This document shows, piece by piece, positions 8,815 through 20,770 of a stretch of DNA of 64,000 bases. The position numbers and the translations under genes are program-made. Each line of letters opens with the position of its first letter. Positions within the stretch are counted from its first letter, which is position 1. The DNA is from Sporosarcina cyprini. GTDB lineage: Bacteria > Bacillota > Bacilli > Bacillales_A > Planococcaceae. The DNA lies in assembly GCF_022048975.1 (NCBI RefSeq), contig NZ_JAKMHX010000023.1, forward strand, positions 248,001 to 312,000, given 5' to 3'. Below the pieces are notes generated by a model. It made no database searches, was not told where the DNA came from, and saw only the letters and a list, made by a program, of their open reading frames with translations.

Positions 8815-9947
8815 CGAATGTATATGTACACGGCGTAGGCATGACACAATTTGGGACATTCGTCGACCGGACGATGAAAGACTTGTTGCTTGAAGCGTGT
8901 ATTCAGGCATTGAATGAAGCGGGAAATCCGAAAGTGGATGCTGTCTACGTAGGAAATTTCATGGGCGGTTCCATTTACAATCAAGAAATCCTTGGCGCCA
9001 TTGTGGCAAATGAATTAGGCCTTGGATTCATTCCAACAGCTAAAGTCGAAGGAGCATGCGCTTCTGGCGGCATCGCGGTTCGGCAAGGTGTGCTAGGCAT
9101 CCAGAGCGGTGAGTATGAAACCGTATTGGTAGCTGGCGTTGAAAAGATGAAACATGCATCCACTGCCGATGTTACGCAGGCGATCAACGCGGCGATGGAC
9201 AATGATTCAAATGAAAAACGGGCGGGTCTCACATTCCCTGGTTTCTTCGGCGTGCTCGCCAACCGGTATTTTTATGAAACAGGCGCTTCCAAAAAGCATC
9301 TGGCTATGGTGGCACTGAAGAACCGGGAAAACGCCATGCAAAACCCGCTTGCCCAGTTCCGAAAACCCGCAACTTTGGAAGAGATCATGGAAGCAAGGAT
9401 GATCACGAACCCGCTCGGCCTGTTCGATTGTTCGCCGATGACAGATGGGGCAGCTGCAGTCGTTTTATCGAGCAAAAAGTCACCGGTCCACGTCCGTTCG
9501 TCCGCTCAAAGTTCAGGACCGACGCAAATGCAGGACGCGGATGATTTATTATCCATCCCTGCCATCAAGGAATCAGGTCGTCTCGCATACGAAAAAGCAG
9601 GTGTCGGACCAGAAGATATTGATGTCGTGGAAATCCATGACTGCTTCTCCATGACGGAAATGCTAGCGATCGAGGAGCTCGGCTTTTTTGCAAAGCGCGA
9701 AGGTTGGAAAGCAATTGAGGAAGGCCGCACTAAAGTGACAGGTGACAAGCCGGTCAACACGAGCGGCGGACTGTTATCGCGTGGCCATCCGATCGGTGCA
9801 ACTGGAATTTCCCAGATCTATCAGCTCGTACATCAGTTGAGAGGGACTGCGCCAAATCAAGTGGAAGGCAATCCACGTCTCGCTTTGGCACAAAATTTAG
9901 GCGGAACGGGATCCTATTCCGTTGTGCATATTTTGGAGAGGGTGTGA
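8811..9947 (+). CDS. Thiolase, SCP2/lipid-transfer type
   Basis: This 378-residue thiolase-fold enzyme has the nucleophile in EGACASGGIAVRQG near residue 85, a VEIHDCFS motif near 280, and GGLLSRGHPIGATG near 325. The HDCF motif and pairing with a DUF35 protein point to the SCP2-like (lipid-transfer type) thiolases rather than the PhaA/FadA group. Members cleave 3-ketoacyl-CoA or, in steroid pathways, perform retro-aldol cleavage. The gene overlaps the ligase upstream by 4 nt and the DUF35 gene is adjacent downstream. Probably it ends the pathway by releasing acetyl-CoA or propionyl-CoA; this is inference. Confidence 0.9.
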   Translation: MTNVYVHGVGMTQFGTFVDRTMKDLLLEACIQALNEAGNPKVDAVYVGNFMGGSIYNQEILGAIVANELGLGFIPTAKVEGACASGGIAVRQGVLGIQSGEYETVLVAGVEKMKHASTADVTQAINAAMDNDSNEKRAGLTFPGFFGVLANRYFYETGASKKHLAMVALKNRENAMQNPLAQFRKPATLEEIMEARMITNPLGLFDCSPMTDGAAAVVLSSKKSPVHVRSSAQSSGPTQMQDADDLLSIPAIKESGRLAYEKAGVGPEDIDVVEIHDCFSMTEMLAIEELGFFAKREGWKAIEEGRTKVTGDKPVNTSGGLLSRGHPIGATGISQIYQLVHQLRGTAPNQVEGNPRLALAQNLGGTGSYSVVHILERV

Positions 9948-9952
9948 GGGGC

Positions 9953-10282
9953 ATGAAGATTTTTGCTTGCACGAATTGTGATTATCATAGTGTGACATCC
10001 AAGTACACTTGTCCGAAATGCCAGCAAGGAAAGCTGCAGGAGACTGAAGTTTCACCTAAAGGCACTGTTTACAGTTTTACGGATATCCATGTCGCTCCGG
10101 CGGAATTCGCCCATATCGCTCCCTATACAGTCGCTTTGATCCAGCTGGATAAAGCGCCTGTCAAAGTGACGGCGCGAATGGACGGCGAAGTTACAATTGG
10201 GGATGCCGTGGAGTTAAAAGGGCTTGAAGAGGGAGCATTCATTTACACGAAGCAGACCATTTCAAGCGGTCCAACGGTTTAA
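9953..10282 (+). CDS. Zn-ribbon OB-fold protein (DUF35), thiolase partner
   Basis: This 109-residue protein begins with a rubredoxin-like zinc ribbon (CTNCDYHS then CPKCQQG) followed by an OB-fold domain with VYSFTDIHVAP and VKVTARMDG. DUF35 proteins form complexes with thiolase-like enzymes, for example archaeal thiolase/HMG-CoA synthase and steroid aldolases, where they help CoA binding. ATG 9953 follows GGAGAGG at 9935-9941; a GTG at 9944 overlapping the thiolase stop is the alternative. It is the last gene of the operon. No clear terminator follows; repeat array A1 begins 22 nt downstream. Confidence 0.88.
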   Translation: MKIFACTNCDYHSVTSKYTCPKCQQGKLQETEVSPKGTVYSFTDIHVAPAEFAHIAPYTVALIQLDKAPVKVTARMDGEVTIGDAVELKGLEEGAFIYTKQTISSGPTV

Positions 10283-10303
10283 TTGATCGGTAATTTGGTA
10301 GAT

Positions 10304-10723
10304 ACGAGCGGTTACCGGGAAATTCGAGTGGTTCGCCGGCGTTTACGAGCGGTTACCGGGAAATACGAGTGGTTCGCCGGCGTTTATGAGCGGTACGAGA
10401 GCTATACGAGTGGTTCGCCAGCGTATACGAGCGGTTACCGGGAAATACGAGTGATTCGTTTGTGTTTACGAGTGGTACGAGAGCTATACGAGTGGTTCGC
10501 CAGCGTGTACGAGCGGTTACCGGGAAATACGAGTGGTTCGTTTGCGTTTACGAGCGGTTACCGGGAAATACGAGTGGTTCGCCGGCGTTTACGAGCGGTT
10601 ACCTGGAAAAACGAGTGGTTCGCCAGCGTTTATGAGCGGTTACCGGGAAATACGACTGGTTCGTTTATGTTTACGAGCGGTACGAGAGAAAAACGAGTGG
10701 TTCGCCAGCCGATACGAGCGGTA
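10304..10723 (+). repeat. Helically phased repeat array A1
   Basis: About 21 copies of the core ACGAGYGGTT alternate two unit types: one of 20 bp (core plus ACCGGGAAAT) and one of 21 bp (core plus CGCCGGCGTTT). A third variant carries ACGAGAGCTAT. Average spacing is about 20.5 bp. All three plus-strand frames are partly open, giving Arg/Tyr/Trp/Ser-rich translations without ribosome sites, so the array is treated as non-coding. It lies directly 3' of the glc/TRAP/thiolase operon. Confidence 0.85.
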
Positions 10724-10813
10724 GGCTGACATTTTTAAGCAGTATAATCGAAATTTGATCGAACAAAATGAGGTAAATTAGTTCTTCGAATAAAATCATG
10801 GCAAAGGAAGGCT

Positions 10814-10844
10814 TGTGCATCGGATCAAAGCGATCTGCTGCACA
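10814..10844 (+). promoter_or_regulatory. Long dyad upstream of BASS transporter
   Basis: Thirteen-base arms TGTGCATCGGATC and GATCTGCTGCACA pair around a 5-nt loop AAAGC, with one mismatch and one G-U pair. The dyad ends 13 nt before the AGGAGG of the next gene. It could be an operator or a leader hairpin; there is no U tract, so it is not a standard terminator. Confidence 0.6.
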
Positions 10845-10870
10845 GGTCTTCTTGTCTAGGAGGCGAAGGA

Positions 10871-11821
10871 ATGAAGGTCATCCCTCTACTATCAGGTGTT
10901 ATCTCGAAATATTTGCCGATCTGGATTGTAGCCCTGTCTTTATTGGCTTACGCGTTTCCAGATGCATTTATATCCATTCGAGGCCTGACTGGGTTCGGGC
11001 TGGGGACCATTTTCTTATTAATGGGCTTATCGCTGTCAACCGACAAACTACTTCAAGTCATTAAACATCCGAAATATGCATGCCTTGGCGTGCTATTCAA
11101 ATGGACAATCATGGTGGCTGTATCCATCACGATTGCCTATCTTTTTTTCCGGAATGAAGCGGAAATTGCGACCGGTATCATTTTGGCAGGAACAGTTCCG
11201 AGTGGCACTTCTGCGAATATTTATACGTTCATTGCCGGCGGCGAAGTGGCAGTCAGCATTACGATGGCGACGATGGATACATTCATTTCACCGCTGCTGA
11301 CCCCGGCACTCGTCCAGTTTTTCGCGGGGAAATTAATTCCGATCGCTTTCTGGCCGTTGTTTCTCAACATCATTTATATCGTCTTTCTTCCGCTGTTGGC
11401 TGGCCTGTTCATCCAATGGAAATGGCCGAAGCCGGTCGGGAAAGTCAGGCCGTATACAGCCGTCTTATCCCAATTGTCCTTATTCATCGTCATCCTGTCC
11501 GTCATTTCAAATGCACAGAAATCCTTGCAGGAGAATTTGACGATCTTGCCGATGATTTTCATCGCAGTCACGTTACAAGTGGCCATTCCGATGGCCGCAG
11601 GCTATTTCGCGGCGCGGCTTTGCAAAGCACCAGAGGAGACAGCGCGTGCGATTTTATTCCACACCGGCATATGCAATTCAGCTCTTGCAGCAACGCTTGC
11701 CATGGAACACGTCAGTTCTCTAGCGGCCGTTCCCGCAGTCGCTAATATGGTCGTCAATTTGACGATCGGAGCAACAGTCGCAAGCCTATTTGAGAATAAA
11801 TTCAAGATTCCGAGTCGCTGA
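10871..11821 (+). CDS. Bile acid:sodium symporter (BASS) family transporter
   Basis: This 316-residue membrane protein has about 9-10 helices and the BASS family signatures GTVPSGTSANIYTFIAGGEVAVS and FISPLLTPALVQ, which form the crossing-helix sodium sites. Bacterial family members move organic anions such as pantoate (PanS), 2-oxoacids or bile acids with sodium; the ligand here is unknown. Length is normal. ATG 10871 lies 7 nt after a consensus AGGAGG at 10858-10863. A 13-bp dyad lies just upstream. It stands alone between repeat array A1 and the IseA-like gene. Confidence 0.88.
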   Translation: MKVIPLLSGVISKYLPIWIVALSLLAYAFPDAFISIRGLTGFGLGTIFLLMGLSLSTDKLLQVIKHPKYACLGVLFKWTIMVAVSITIAYLFFRNEAEIATGIILAGTVPSGTSANIYTFIAGGEVAVSITMATMDTFISPLLTPALVQFFAGKLIPIAFWPLFLNIIYIVFLPLLAGLFIQWKWPKPVGKVRPYTAVLSQLSLFIVILSVISNAQKSLQENLTILPMIFIAVTLQVAIPMAAGYFAARLCKAPEETARAILFHTGICNSALAATLAMEHVSSLAAVPAVANMVVNLTIGATVASLFENKFKIPSR

Positions 11822-11903
11822 CGCGAAATGTTTTGCAGAGTCCAACATTTTATTGGCTCCTGATGACATATCTTTTACTACTAGCACATCGGGAGGAAAG
11901 CGG

Positions 11904-12434
11904 TTGAGACAAAAATGGTGGACGTTATTGTTTGTAATATGCATTTCGCTGCTGCTAACTGCCTGTCAAGGTAATCGTGCGGCCACTCCGTTATCTCCTG
12001 TGGAAGCCGCCAATCTGGCTGCAGAATGGGCAACGACGGAATTGGCCGTAGTGAACGGGGGCTTCTATGAAGAAGGGGAATATGAAACATTTCTCTACAA
12101 AGGCATGAATTATCGTTATTTGGCCAGCCACATTGATTCAAAGAAAAAATTGACGGCTGAACTTCGGAAGACGATGACGAAAAAAGGGGCCAAGCGTTTT
12201 ATGAAAGATAATGGGATTATTTCCTATAAGAAGAGGATGGCGCAGCCAGAAGCAGAATTTGTGAGTGAGCTCATGTGGAATGTCGCCACGGTAAAGGAAG
12301 TGAAGGCGAAAAAGTCCAAAATGGTTATGGAATTGACGGTGCCAATCGGGGAAACAAGAACGGCGGAAAAAATGAAATTTACGTATGTCTATAAAAAAAG
12401 GCATGGATGGCGAATAGACAAAGTGGAAAAATAA
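11904..12434 (+). CDS. IseA-like lipoprotein (putative DL-endopeptidase inhibitor)
   Basis: This 176-residue lipoprotein has lipobox LLLTACQ near residue 19. The mature part resembles the IseA (YoeB) family: a paired N-terminal helix SPVEAANLAAEWA, the FLYKGMNYRYL block, the KKLTAELRKTMT helix and a C-terminal beta segment ending in a WRIDKVEK-like strand. In B. subtilis IseA inhibits NlpC/P60 cell-wall endopeptidases. TTG 11904 is preferred because GGGAGG lies 8 nt before it; the frame stays open further upstream, into the end of the BASS gene, without a ribosome site. An NlpC/P60 SLH enzyme occurs later in this window (55541-56434), a possible target by family logic. Confidence 0.65.
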   Translation: MRQKWWTLLFVICISLLLTACQGNRAATPLSPVEAANLAAEWATTELAVVNGGFYEEGEYETFLYKGMNYRYLASHIDSKKKLTAELRKTMTKKGAKRFMKDNGIISYKKRMAQPEAEFVSELMWNVATVKEVKAKKSKMVMELTVPIGETRTAEKMKFTYVYKKRHGWRIDKVEK

Positions 12435-12565
12435 GTATGACCTTGATTACGCAAAAAAAAAATTTACAAAATGACATATATAATGTAGTATGCAATATAT
12501 CGCTAATGTAAGCGATTACAATAAATATTACTATTCCTAATTGAAAAATAATTATAAAAAGAGTG

Positions 12566-12594
12566 TTGACTCTACCGATTATCCGATATATGAT
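12566..12594 (+). promoter_or_regulatory. Sigma-A promoter of ilvD
   Basis: A strong promoter: TTGACT at 12566-12571 and TATGAT at 12589-12594 with a 17-bp spacer. Transcription would start near 12601, giving an 80-nt leader to ilvD. The AT-rich stretch before it (12460-12560) may act as an upstream element. Confidence 0.8.
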
Positions 12595-12613
12595 AGCAAC
12601 AATCTATTACGAG

Positions 12614-12631
12614 TTGTGATTCAATTCACAA
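12614..12631. promoter_or_regulatory. FNR/CRP-like dyad in ilvD leader
   Basis: TTGTGA-TTCAAT-TCACAA is a perfect 6-bp inverted repeat containing TGTGA-N6-TCACA, the half-site pattern bound by CRP/FNR family regulators. It lies about 14-31 nt after the predicted start site, so binding there would block transcription, or the dyad could fold in the RNA. Confidence 0.5.
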
Positions 12632-12682
12632 TCTATCATCAGCTTGAGGCTGGTATCGGTCGTTTTGTTAGGAGAGATTGCA

Positions 12683-14350
12683 ATGAGAAGTGACATGATA
12701 AAAAAAGGCATCGATCGAGCACCTCATCGCAGCTTGCTATATGCGACAGGTGTGAAGACGAAAGATCTGGAAAAACCTTTTATCGGCGTATGTAATTCAT
12801 ATATTGATATTATTCCAGGCCACAAACATTTGAACCATTTCGCGGAAATCGTCAAAGAGGCGATCCGGGAGGCGGGTGGCATTCCGTTCGAATTCAACAC
12901 GATCGGAGTCGATGACGGAATCGCGATGGGGCATATCGGAATGCGTTATTCGCTTCCTTCCCGGGAGCTGATCGCAGATTCTGCAGAGACCGTCATTAAC
13001 GCTCATTGGTTTGATGGGGTCTTTTACATTCCGAACTGCGACAAAATTACGCCAGGCATGCTAATGGCGGCAGTTCGAACGAACGTCCCTTCCGTTTTCG
13101 TATCGGGGGGCCCAATGGAAGCTGGCGTCTCAGCAACAGGCGCACCACTTTCACTCACATCGGTGTTTGAAGGTGTGGGAGCATACAAATCAGGCAAAAT
13201 GTCTGCTGAAGAATTGCTCGACATCGAAACGAATGCCTGTCCGACATGTGGATCTTGTTCCGGAATGTTCACAGCAAATTCAATGAACTGCCTGATGGAA
13301 ATGCTCGGATTGGCATTGCCGGGGAACGGAACGATCGTCGCAACTTCCGATGAGCGCCATAAGCTCATTAAAGAAGCGGCAAAACATCTCATCCGGATGG
13401 TAAAAGAGGATATTAAACCTCGTGATATCGTAACCAAAGAAGCAATCGATGATGCATTCGCACTGGACATGGCAATGGGCGGATCAACAAACACCGTCTT
13501 ACATACATTGGCCATTGCACACGAAGCAGAAATCGAATATAGCGTGCAGGATATTAACACAGTAGCAGAGCGAGTACCATACTTGGCGAAGATAATGCCG
13601 GCGTCCGACGTTTCAATGGATGATATTTTCAAAGCAGGCGGAGTCAGCGCAATCATCAACGAGCTGACGAAAATACCAGGAGCCATCCACCCGGATCGGA
13701 TTACCGTGACAGGAAAGACGATCGGGGAAGACGTGAAGGATTACCACATTACGAATGAACAGGTCATCCGGACGAAAGACAATCCGTACAGCCCGGTCGG
13801 AGGCCTCTCCGTACTGTTTGGAAATATCGCACCGGATGGCGGGGTCATCAAGGTTGGAGCAGTTGATCCGTCCATCAAGGAGTTTGTCGGAGAAGCAATT
13901 GTATTTGATTCTCAAGAGGCAGCCCAGGAAAACATCGATAATGGCACTGTCCGTGAAGGGCATGTTGTCGTAATCCGATATGAGGGACCTAAAGGCGGTC
14001 CGGGAATGCCAGAGATGCTTGCACCAACATCCGCGATTCAAGGACGCGGACTCGGAACAAAAGTAGCACTCATCACAGACGGACGTTTTTCCGGGGCATC
14101 GCGGGGAATCTCCATTGGCCATATTTCACCAGAAGCGGCCGAAGGTGGCCCGATTGCATTAGTAGAAGATGGCGACATCATTGCCATCGACTTGACGAAC
14201 CGGACGATCGAACTGAAAGTATCAGATGAGGAATTGGCGGAGCGCAAAACAAAGCTGCAGCCATTTGAACCGAAAATTAAAAAAGGATATTTAGCCAGAT
14301 ATTCAAAGCTTGTCACTTCTGCAAGTACAGGCGGCGTAATGAAAATCTAA
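12683..14350 (+). CDS. ilvD: Dihydroxy-acid dehydratase
   Basis: This 555-residue IlvD catalyses the third common step of isoleucine and valine synthesis. Iron-sulfur cysteines are visible in [11 protein letters not shown] and [18 protein letters not shown], and the C-terminal [23 protein letters not shown] signature is intact. ATG 12683 follows AGGAGAG by 6 nt; an in-frame TTG 39 nt upstream lacks support. It has its own strong promoter, while the rest of the pathway follows behind a T-box in the same direction. Confidence 0.97.
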   Translation: MRSDMIKKGIDRAPHRSLLYATGVKTKDLEKPFIGVCNSYIDIIPGHKHLNHFAEIVKEAIREAGGIPFEFNTIGVDDGIAMGHIGMRYSLPSRELIADSAETVINAHWFDGVFYIPNCDKITPGMLMAAVRTNVPSVFVSGGPMEAGVSATGAPLSLTSVFEGVGAYKSGKMSAEELLDIETNACPTCGSCSGMFTANSMNCLMEMLGLALPGNGTIVATSDERHKLIKEAAKHLIRMVKEDIKPRDIVTKEAIDDAFALDMAMGGSTNTVLHTLAIAHEAEIEYSVQDINTVAERVPYLAKIMPASDVSMDDIFKAGGVSAIINELTKIPGAIHPDRITVTGKTIGEDVKDYHITNEQVIRTKDNPYSPVGGLSVLFGNIAPDGGVIKVGAVDPSIKEFVGEAIVFDSQEAAQENIDNGTVREGHVVVIRYEGPKGGPGMPEMLAPTSAIQGRGLGTKVALITDGRFSGASRGISIGHISPEAAEGGPIALVEDGDIIAIDLTNRTIELKVSDEELAERKTKLQPFEPKIKKGYLARYSKLVTSASTGGVMKI

Positions 14351-14360
14351 TAATAAAATC

Positions 14361-14655
14361 GATGATGAGGCAAAAGTGATTAGATACTGTATTCCCAGAG
14401 AGCCGGTCGTGCTGGAAGCCGGCAATACACCTAATCGCGATATCACCTCGGAGTGGGTTGCTGAAAAGAAGACTGAGTAGGCAATCCCGGGCGGCATGAA
14501 TTGTAGGCAGCCCGTTACAAACGAATGGATAGGCATCCTATCCATTCATGAGGCGGCGGATTGCCGCGAACAAGGGTGGTACCATGAAAAGTTTTTTCAT
14601 CCCTTATACGAAGAATCGTTTCTTTGTGTGGGGAGAAAAAGCTTTTTATTTTTGA
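14361..14655 (+). promoter_or_regulatory. T-box leader (isoleucine specifier) of ilvB operon
   Basis: A tRNA-sensing T-box riboswitch. Stem I starts with GAGG (14367-14370) pairing with CCTC (14446-14449). The distal AGAGAGCCGG...AAGCCGG part is present, and the T-box sequence AAGGGTGGTACC lies near 14571-14582. The codon just before the A-CCTC junction is ATC (14442-14444), an isoleucine codon, by analogy with other T-boxes where the specifier is followed by ACC. A U-rich terminator region ends near 14655 (GCTTTTTATTTTT). Uncharged tRNA-Ile would favour antitermination and expression of ilvB to leuD. Confidence 0.88.
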
Positions 14656-14692
14656 AAATAATGGAACATAGAAAGTCAGGAGGAGTTAGCAA

Positions 14693-16450
14693 ATGAGTGC
14701 TGAAGTTCAAACGAAGCAAGCTGTTTTGGAACCAATGCCGACCATGGAAGAGCAGCAGACAACAAGACCGGCGGATGGGTCAGCGGTCCTGATTCAGGCG
14801 TTGAAGGACCAAGGTGTCGAAGTCATTTTCGGTTACCCGGGAGGAGCCGTCTTACCGATTTATGACGCATTGTATAAGGATCCGATTCCACATGTGCTTG
14901 CCCGTCATGAACAGGGAGCCATCCATGCGGCGGAAGGGTATGCGCGTGTATCCGGTAAGCCCGGCGTCGTCATCGCGACATCCGGACCTGGCGCAACCAA
15001 CTTGGTGACAGGCATTACGGATGCCATGATGGATTCCTTGCCATTAGTCGTCTTCACTGGCCAAGTCGCAAGCTCCGTCATCGGTACAGACGCTTTCCAA
15101 GAGGCCGATATTATCGGCATCACAACACCGATTACGAAGCACAACTATCAAGTGCGGGATGTAGCCGATTTTCCAAGAATTATTAAAGAAGCGTTCCATA
15201 TCGCGTCAACAGGGCGCAGGGGACCAGTTGTCGTCGATATCCCGAAAAACGTTGCGACTGAAGTGTTCACAACACCAGAGTCTTTTGATGTCGAAGTGGA
15301 TCTCCCAGGGTACCAGCCGACGACGACTCCTAACTTTTTGCAAATACAAAAAGCGGTCCATACACTGACGCATGCAAAGAAACCGATCATCCTAGCAGGC
15401 GCAGGCATTCTTCACGCCCAAGCGATGGATGAACTGAAGGAATTTGTAGAGCGCCACCGCATTCCGGTGACCAACACACTCCTCGGGTTAGGCAGTATTC
15501 CAGGCGATCATGAACTGTTCCTAGGAATGGCGGGCATGCATGGAACATACACCGCGAATATGGCGCTCAGCGAATGTGATGTCCTTTTGAACATCGGAGC
15601 TCGGTTCGACGATCGGTTGACTGGAAATCTTAAGACATTCGCACCGAATGCAAAGGTAATCCATATCGATATCGACCCAGCCGAAATCGGCAAGAATGTC
15701 CCGACAGAAATTCCAATTGTTGCGGATGCGAAGGAAGCGCTGAAAGCTTTACTCGCTGCAGATATGTATTCGCCGGAGACGGAGGAATGGATTGACGCAC
15801 TAGCGAAAAAGACGGAAGATTTCCCGTTGTGGTATAAAGAGGACGATTCAGATTTATTGCCGCAGCAAGCGATCCAAATCATCCACCGCCTGACAAAAGG
15901 GGATGCAATCGTCACAACGGATGTCGGTCAGCATCAAATGTGGGCGGCGCAATATTACTCTTTGAACAACCCGGATCATTGGGTGACGTCAGGTGGCCTG
16001 GGAACAATGGGCTTTGGCTTCCCAGCAGCTATCGGAGCACAATTTGCCAAACCGGATAAGCGAGTCGTCGCAATTGTCGGAGATGCCGGATTCCAAATGA
16101 CAGCCCAGGAGCTTTCCCTTCTTCAGGAATTCCGGATTCCAGTCAAAGTCGTCATTTTGAACAATGGTGCACTCGGCATGGTCCGGCAGTGGCAGGAGAC
16201 ATTCTATGATGAAAGGTATTCCCAGTCGTTGATTCCAGTGCAGCCTGATTTCGTAAAGCTGGCGGAAGCATATGACATAAAAGGATACCGCATCGAGTCT
16301 CAGGAGGAAGCAGAAGCCGTGTTTGCGGAAGCTTTGCTTTCAGACGAACCAGTCCTAATCGACTGCCGCGTGAAGCAACAGGAAAATGTCTATCCAATGG
16401 TCGCACCTGGCAAAGGATTACATGAAATGATTGGAGTGAGCGGCAAATGA
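14693..16450 (+). CDS. ilvB: Acetolactate synthase, large subunit
   Basis: This 585-residue thiamine-diphosphate enzyme makes acetolactate or acetohydroxybutyrate from pyruvate. It has the expected [15 protein letters not shown] start with the catalytic Glu region [14 protein letters not shown], the central [11 protein letters not shown] domain, and the ThDP motif [19 protein letters not shown] 25-residue N-terminal extension rich in Glu, Gln and Thr precedes the core. ATG 14693 follows AGGAGG. The stop overlaps ilvN by ATGA. Confidence 0.97.
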   Translation: MSAEVQTKQAVLEPMPTMEEQQTTRPADGSAVLIQALKDQGVEVIFGYPGGAVLPIYDALYKDPIPHVLARHEQGAIHAAEGYARVSGKPGVVIATSGPGATNLVTGITDAMMDSLPLVVFTGQVASSVIGTDAFQEADIIGITTPITKHNYQVRDVADFPRIIKEAFHIASTGRRGPVVVDIPKNVATEVFTTPESFDVEVDLPGYQPTTTPNFLQIQKAVHTLTHAKKPIILAGAGILHAQAMDELKEFVERHRIPVTNTLLGLGSIPGDHELFLGMAGMHGTYTANMALSECDVLLNIGARFDDRLTGNLKTFAPNAKVIHIDIDPAEIGKNVPTEIPIVADAKEALKALLAADMYSPETEEWIDALAKKTEDFPLWYKEDDSDLLPQQAIQIIHRLTKGDAIVTTDVGQHQMWAAQYYSLNNPDHWVTSGGLGTMGFGFPAAIGAQFAKPDKRVVAIVGDAGFQMTAQELSLLQEFRIPVKVVILNNGALGMVRQWQETFYDERYSQSLIPVQPDFVKLAEAYDIKGYRIESQEEAEAVFAEALLSDEPVLIDCRVKQQENVYPMVAPGKGLHEMIGVSGK

Positions 16451-16962
16451 GACGGATCATCACAGTAACAGTCATCAATCAAAGTGGTGTGCTGAACCGG
16501 GTCACGGGGCTGCTCATGAAACGGCAATTTAATATTGAAAGTATTACAGTTGGGCATTCGGAGCAGCCGGGCATGTCCAAAATGACATTCATCGTCCATG
16601 TGGAAGATGAAGGGAAAATTGAGCAGCTCGTAAAACAGCTTCAAAAACAGATCGATGTCATCAAAGTGAATGACATCACAGACAAAGCGATTGTCATGCG
16701 GGAATTGGCCCTAGTGAAAGTCGTTGCGCCTCCTCAGGCGCGCAGCGAAATTAATAGCATCGTTGAACCATTCCGGGCAACGATTATCGATTCCGGAAAA
16801 AACGTTGTCACGTATCAAGTAGTCGGCAACCCGGAGAAGATCGAGGCATTCATCGATCTCGTCAAGCCATATGGCATTAAAGAGTTGTCAAGAACCGGCG
16901 CTACTGCATTCGTTAGAGACATGCAAAAGGCTCCATCACCACAGTTATCCATTTTAAAATAA
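16447..16962 (+). CDS. ilvN: Acetolactate synthase, small regulatory subunit
   Basis: This 171-residue regulatory subunit binds valine and controls IlvB. The N-terminal ACT domain starts with [18 protein letters not shown] and includes [11 protein letters not shown]; the C-terminal half carries RELALVKV and [12 protein letters not shown], as in IlvH/IlvN of normal length. It is translationally coupled to ilvB by a 4-nt overlap. Confidence 0.96.
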   Translation: MRRIITVTVINQSGVLNRVTGLLMKRQFNIESITVGHSEQPGMSKMTFIVHVEDEGKIEQLVKQLQKQIDVIKVNDITDKAIVMRELALVKVVAPPQARSEINSIVEPFRATIIDSGKNVVTYQVVGNPEKIEAFIDLVKPYGIKELSRTGATAFVRDMQKAPSPQLSILK

Positions 16963-16982
16963 AAAATTTAACTAAAAACTAG

Positions 16983-19557
<2,575 letters not shown>

Positions 19558-19636
19558 CGAAATTGTGATATATTGCATATGGAATTTTATTCAAGTGGAA
19601 TAAGGTGAAATGAACACAATGAGGAGGAGAAGTTCC

Positions 19637-20734
19637 ATGGAAAAAAGAGTAGCTGTTCTACAAGGCGATGGAATTGGGCCAGAGGTAACGTCAGCGGCAG
19701 TACGTGTGCTTGAGGTGATTGCAAGACGTTTCAATCATACGTTCCACTTCGAGTACGGTGCGATCGGCGGTGATGCGATTGATCGATACAATAATCCGCT
19801 TCCTGCTGAAACGATTGAACTTTGTGAAGCGAGTGATGCTATTCTTCTCGGTGCGGTCGGCGGACCTAAATGGGATCAAAATCCATCCGAACTGCGACCG
19901 GAAAAAGGTCTTCTGGCGATTCGAAAACATTTTGATCTGTTTGCCAACCTTCGTCCAGTGAAGGCAGTCCCTTCTTTGATCCAGGCTTCTCCACTCAAGG
20001 AGGATGTCGCGAAAGAAGTAGATATGATGATTGTCCGCGAATTGACGGGCGGCATCTACTTCGGACAGCCGAGCCGGTTCACCGATGAGTCCGCTGTCGA
20101 TACACTCGTTTACACTCGCCCGGAAATCGAGCGGATTGTCGAGAAGGCATTTGAGCTCGCACGCTTACGAAGAGGGAAAGTCACATCCGTAGATAAGGCG
20201 AATGTTCTTTCGTCAAGCAAGCTGTGGCGACAAATTGTAGATGAGAAAAAACAGGGATATCCGGATGTTGAAGTGGAGCATCAGCTAGTAGATTCCGCAG
20301 CAATGAAGTTGATTACCAATCCTTCCGCTTTCGATGTAATCGTCACGGAGAATATGTTTGGGGACATTTTGAGCGATGAGGCATCTGTCATTACGGGTTC
20401 ACTCGGTTTATTGCCATCCGCAAGTGTCCGGACAGATGGATTCGGCTTATATGAACCCGTACATGGATCGGCTCCGGATGTGGCAGGGAAAGGGATTGCT
20501 AATCCGGCAGCTGCCATTCTTTCAGCAGCAATGATGCTCAAGTACTCATTCGGCATGGAAACGGAAGCCGCTGCCATTGAAAAAGCGGTCGAAACGGTGT
20601 TTGAAGAAGGATGCTTTACAGCAGACCTGGCCGTCGATGACAAAAAGCTTTCGACAGCTGAATGGACAGATAAAGTAGTGGATGAACTCGATTTGCAGTT
20701 CGTTTCCAATAGCATTATGTTCTCATACGTGTAA
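19637..20734 (+). CDS. leuB: 3-isopropylmalate dehydrogenase
   Basis: This 365-residue NAD-dependent enzyme carries VLQGDGIGPEV at the N-terminus, the RELTGGIYFG loop, and NMFGDILSDEAS with GSAPDVAGKGIANP near the C-terminus. ATG 19637 is preferred because GAGGAGGAG lies just before it; an upstream ATG at 19610 has no site. The C-terminal dozen residues (VSNSIMFSYV) look divergent. It lies within the leu operon, 79 nt after leuA. Confidence 0.95.
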   Translation: MEKRVAVLQGDGIGPEVTSAAVRVLEVIARRFNHTFHFEYGAIGGDAIDRYNNPLPAETIELCEASDAILLGAVGGPKWDQNPSELRPEKGLLAIRKHFDLFANLRPVKAVPSLIQASPLKEDVAKEVDMMIVRELTGGIYFGQPSRFTDESAVDTLVYTRPEIERIVEKAFELARLRRGKVTSVDKANVLSSSKLWRQIVDEKKQGYPDVEVEHQLVDSAAMKLITNPSAFDVIVTENMFGDILSDEASVITGSLGLLPSASVRTDGFGLYEPVHGSAPDVAGKGIANPAAAILSAAMMLKYSFGMETEAAAIEKAVETVFEEGCFTADLAVDDKKLSTAEWTDKVVDELDLQFVSNSIMFSYV

Positions 20735-20770
20735 ACAACGAAGGTTGGCAAATGGAAGGAGAGGCCCGAA

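Noticed and set aside
10283-10729. 148-codon frame across repeat array A1
   Set aside because: It starts with TTG without a ribosome site and encodes only the translated repeat; other frames are equally open.
12460-12475. CodY box upstream of ilvD
   Set aside because: The best match to AATTTTCWGAAAATT has too many mismatches to claim.
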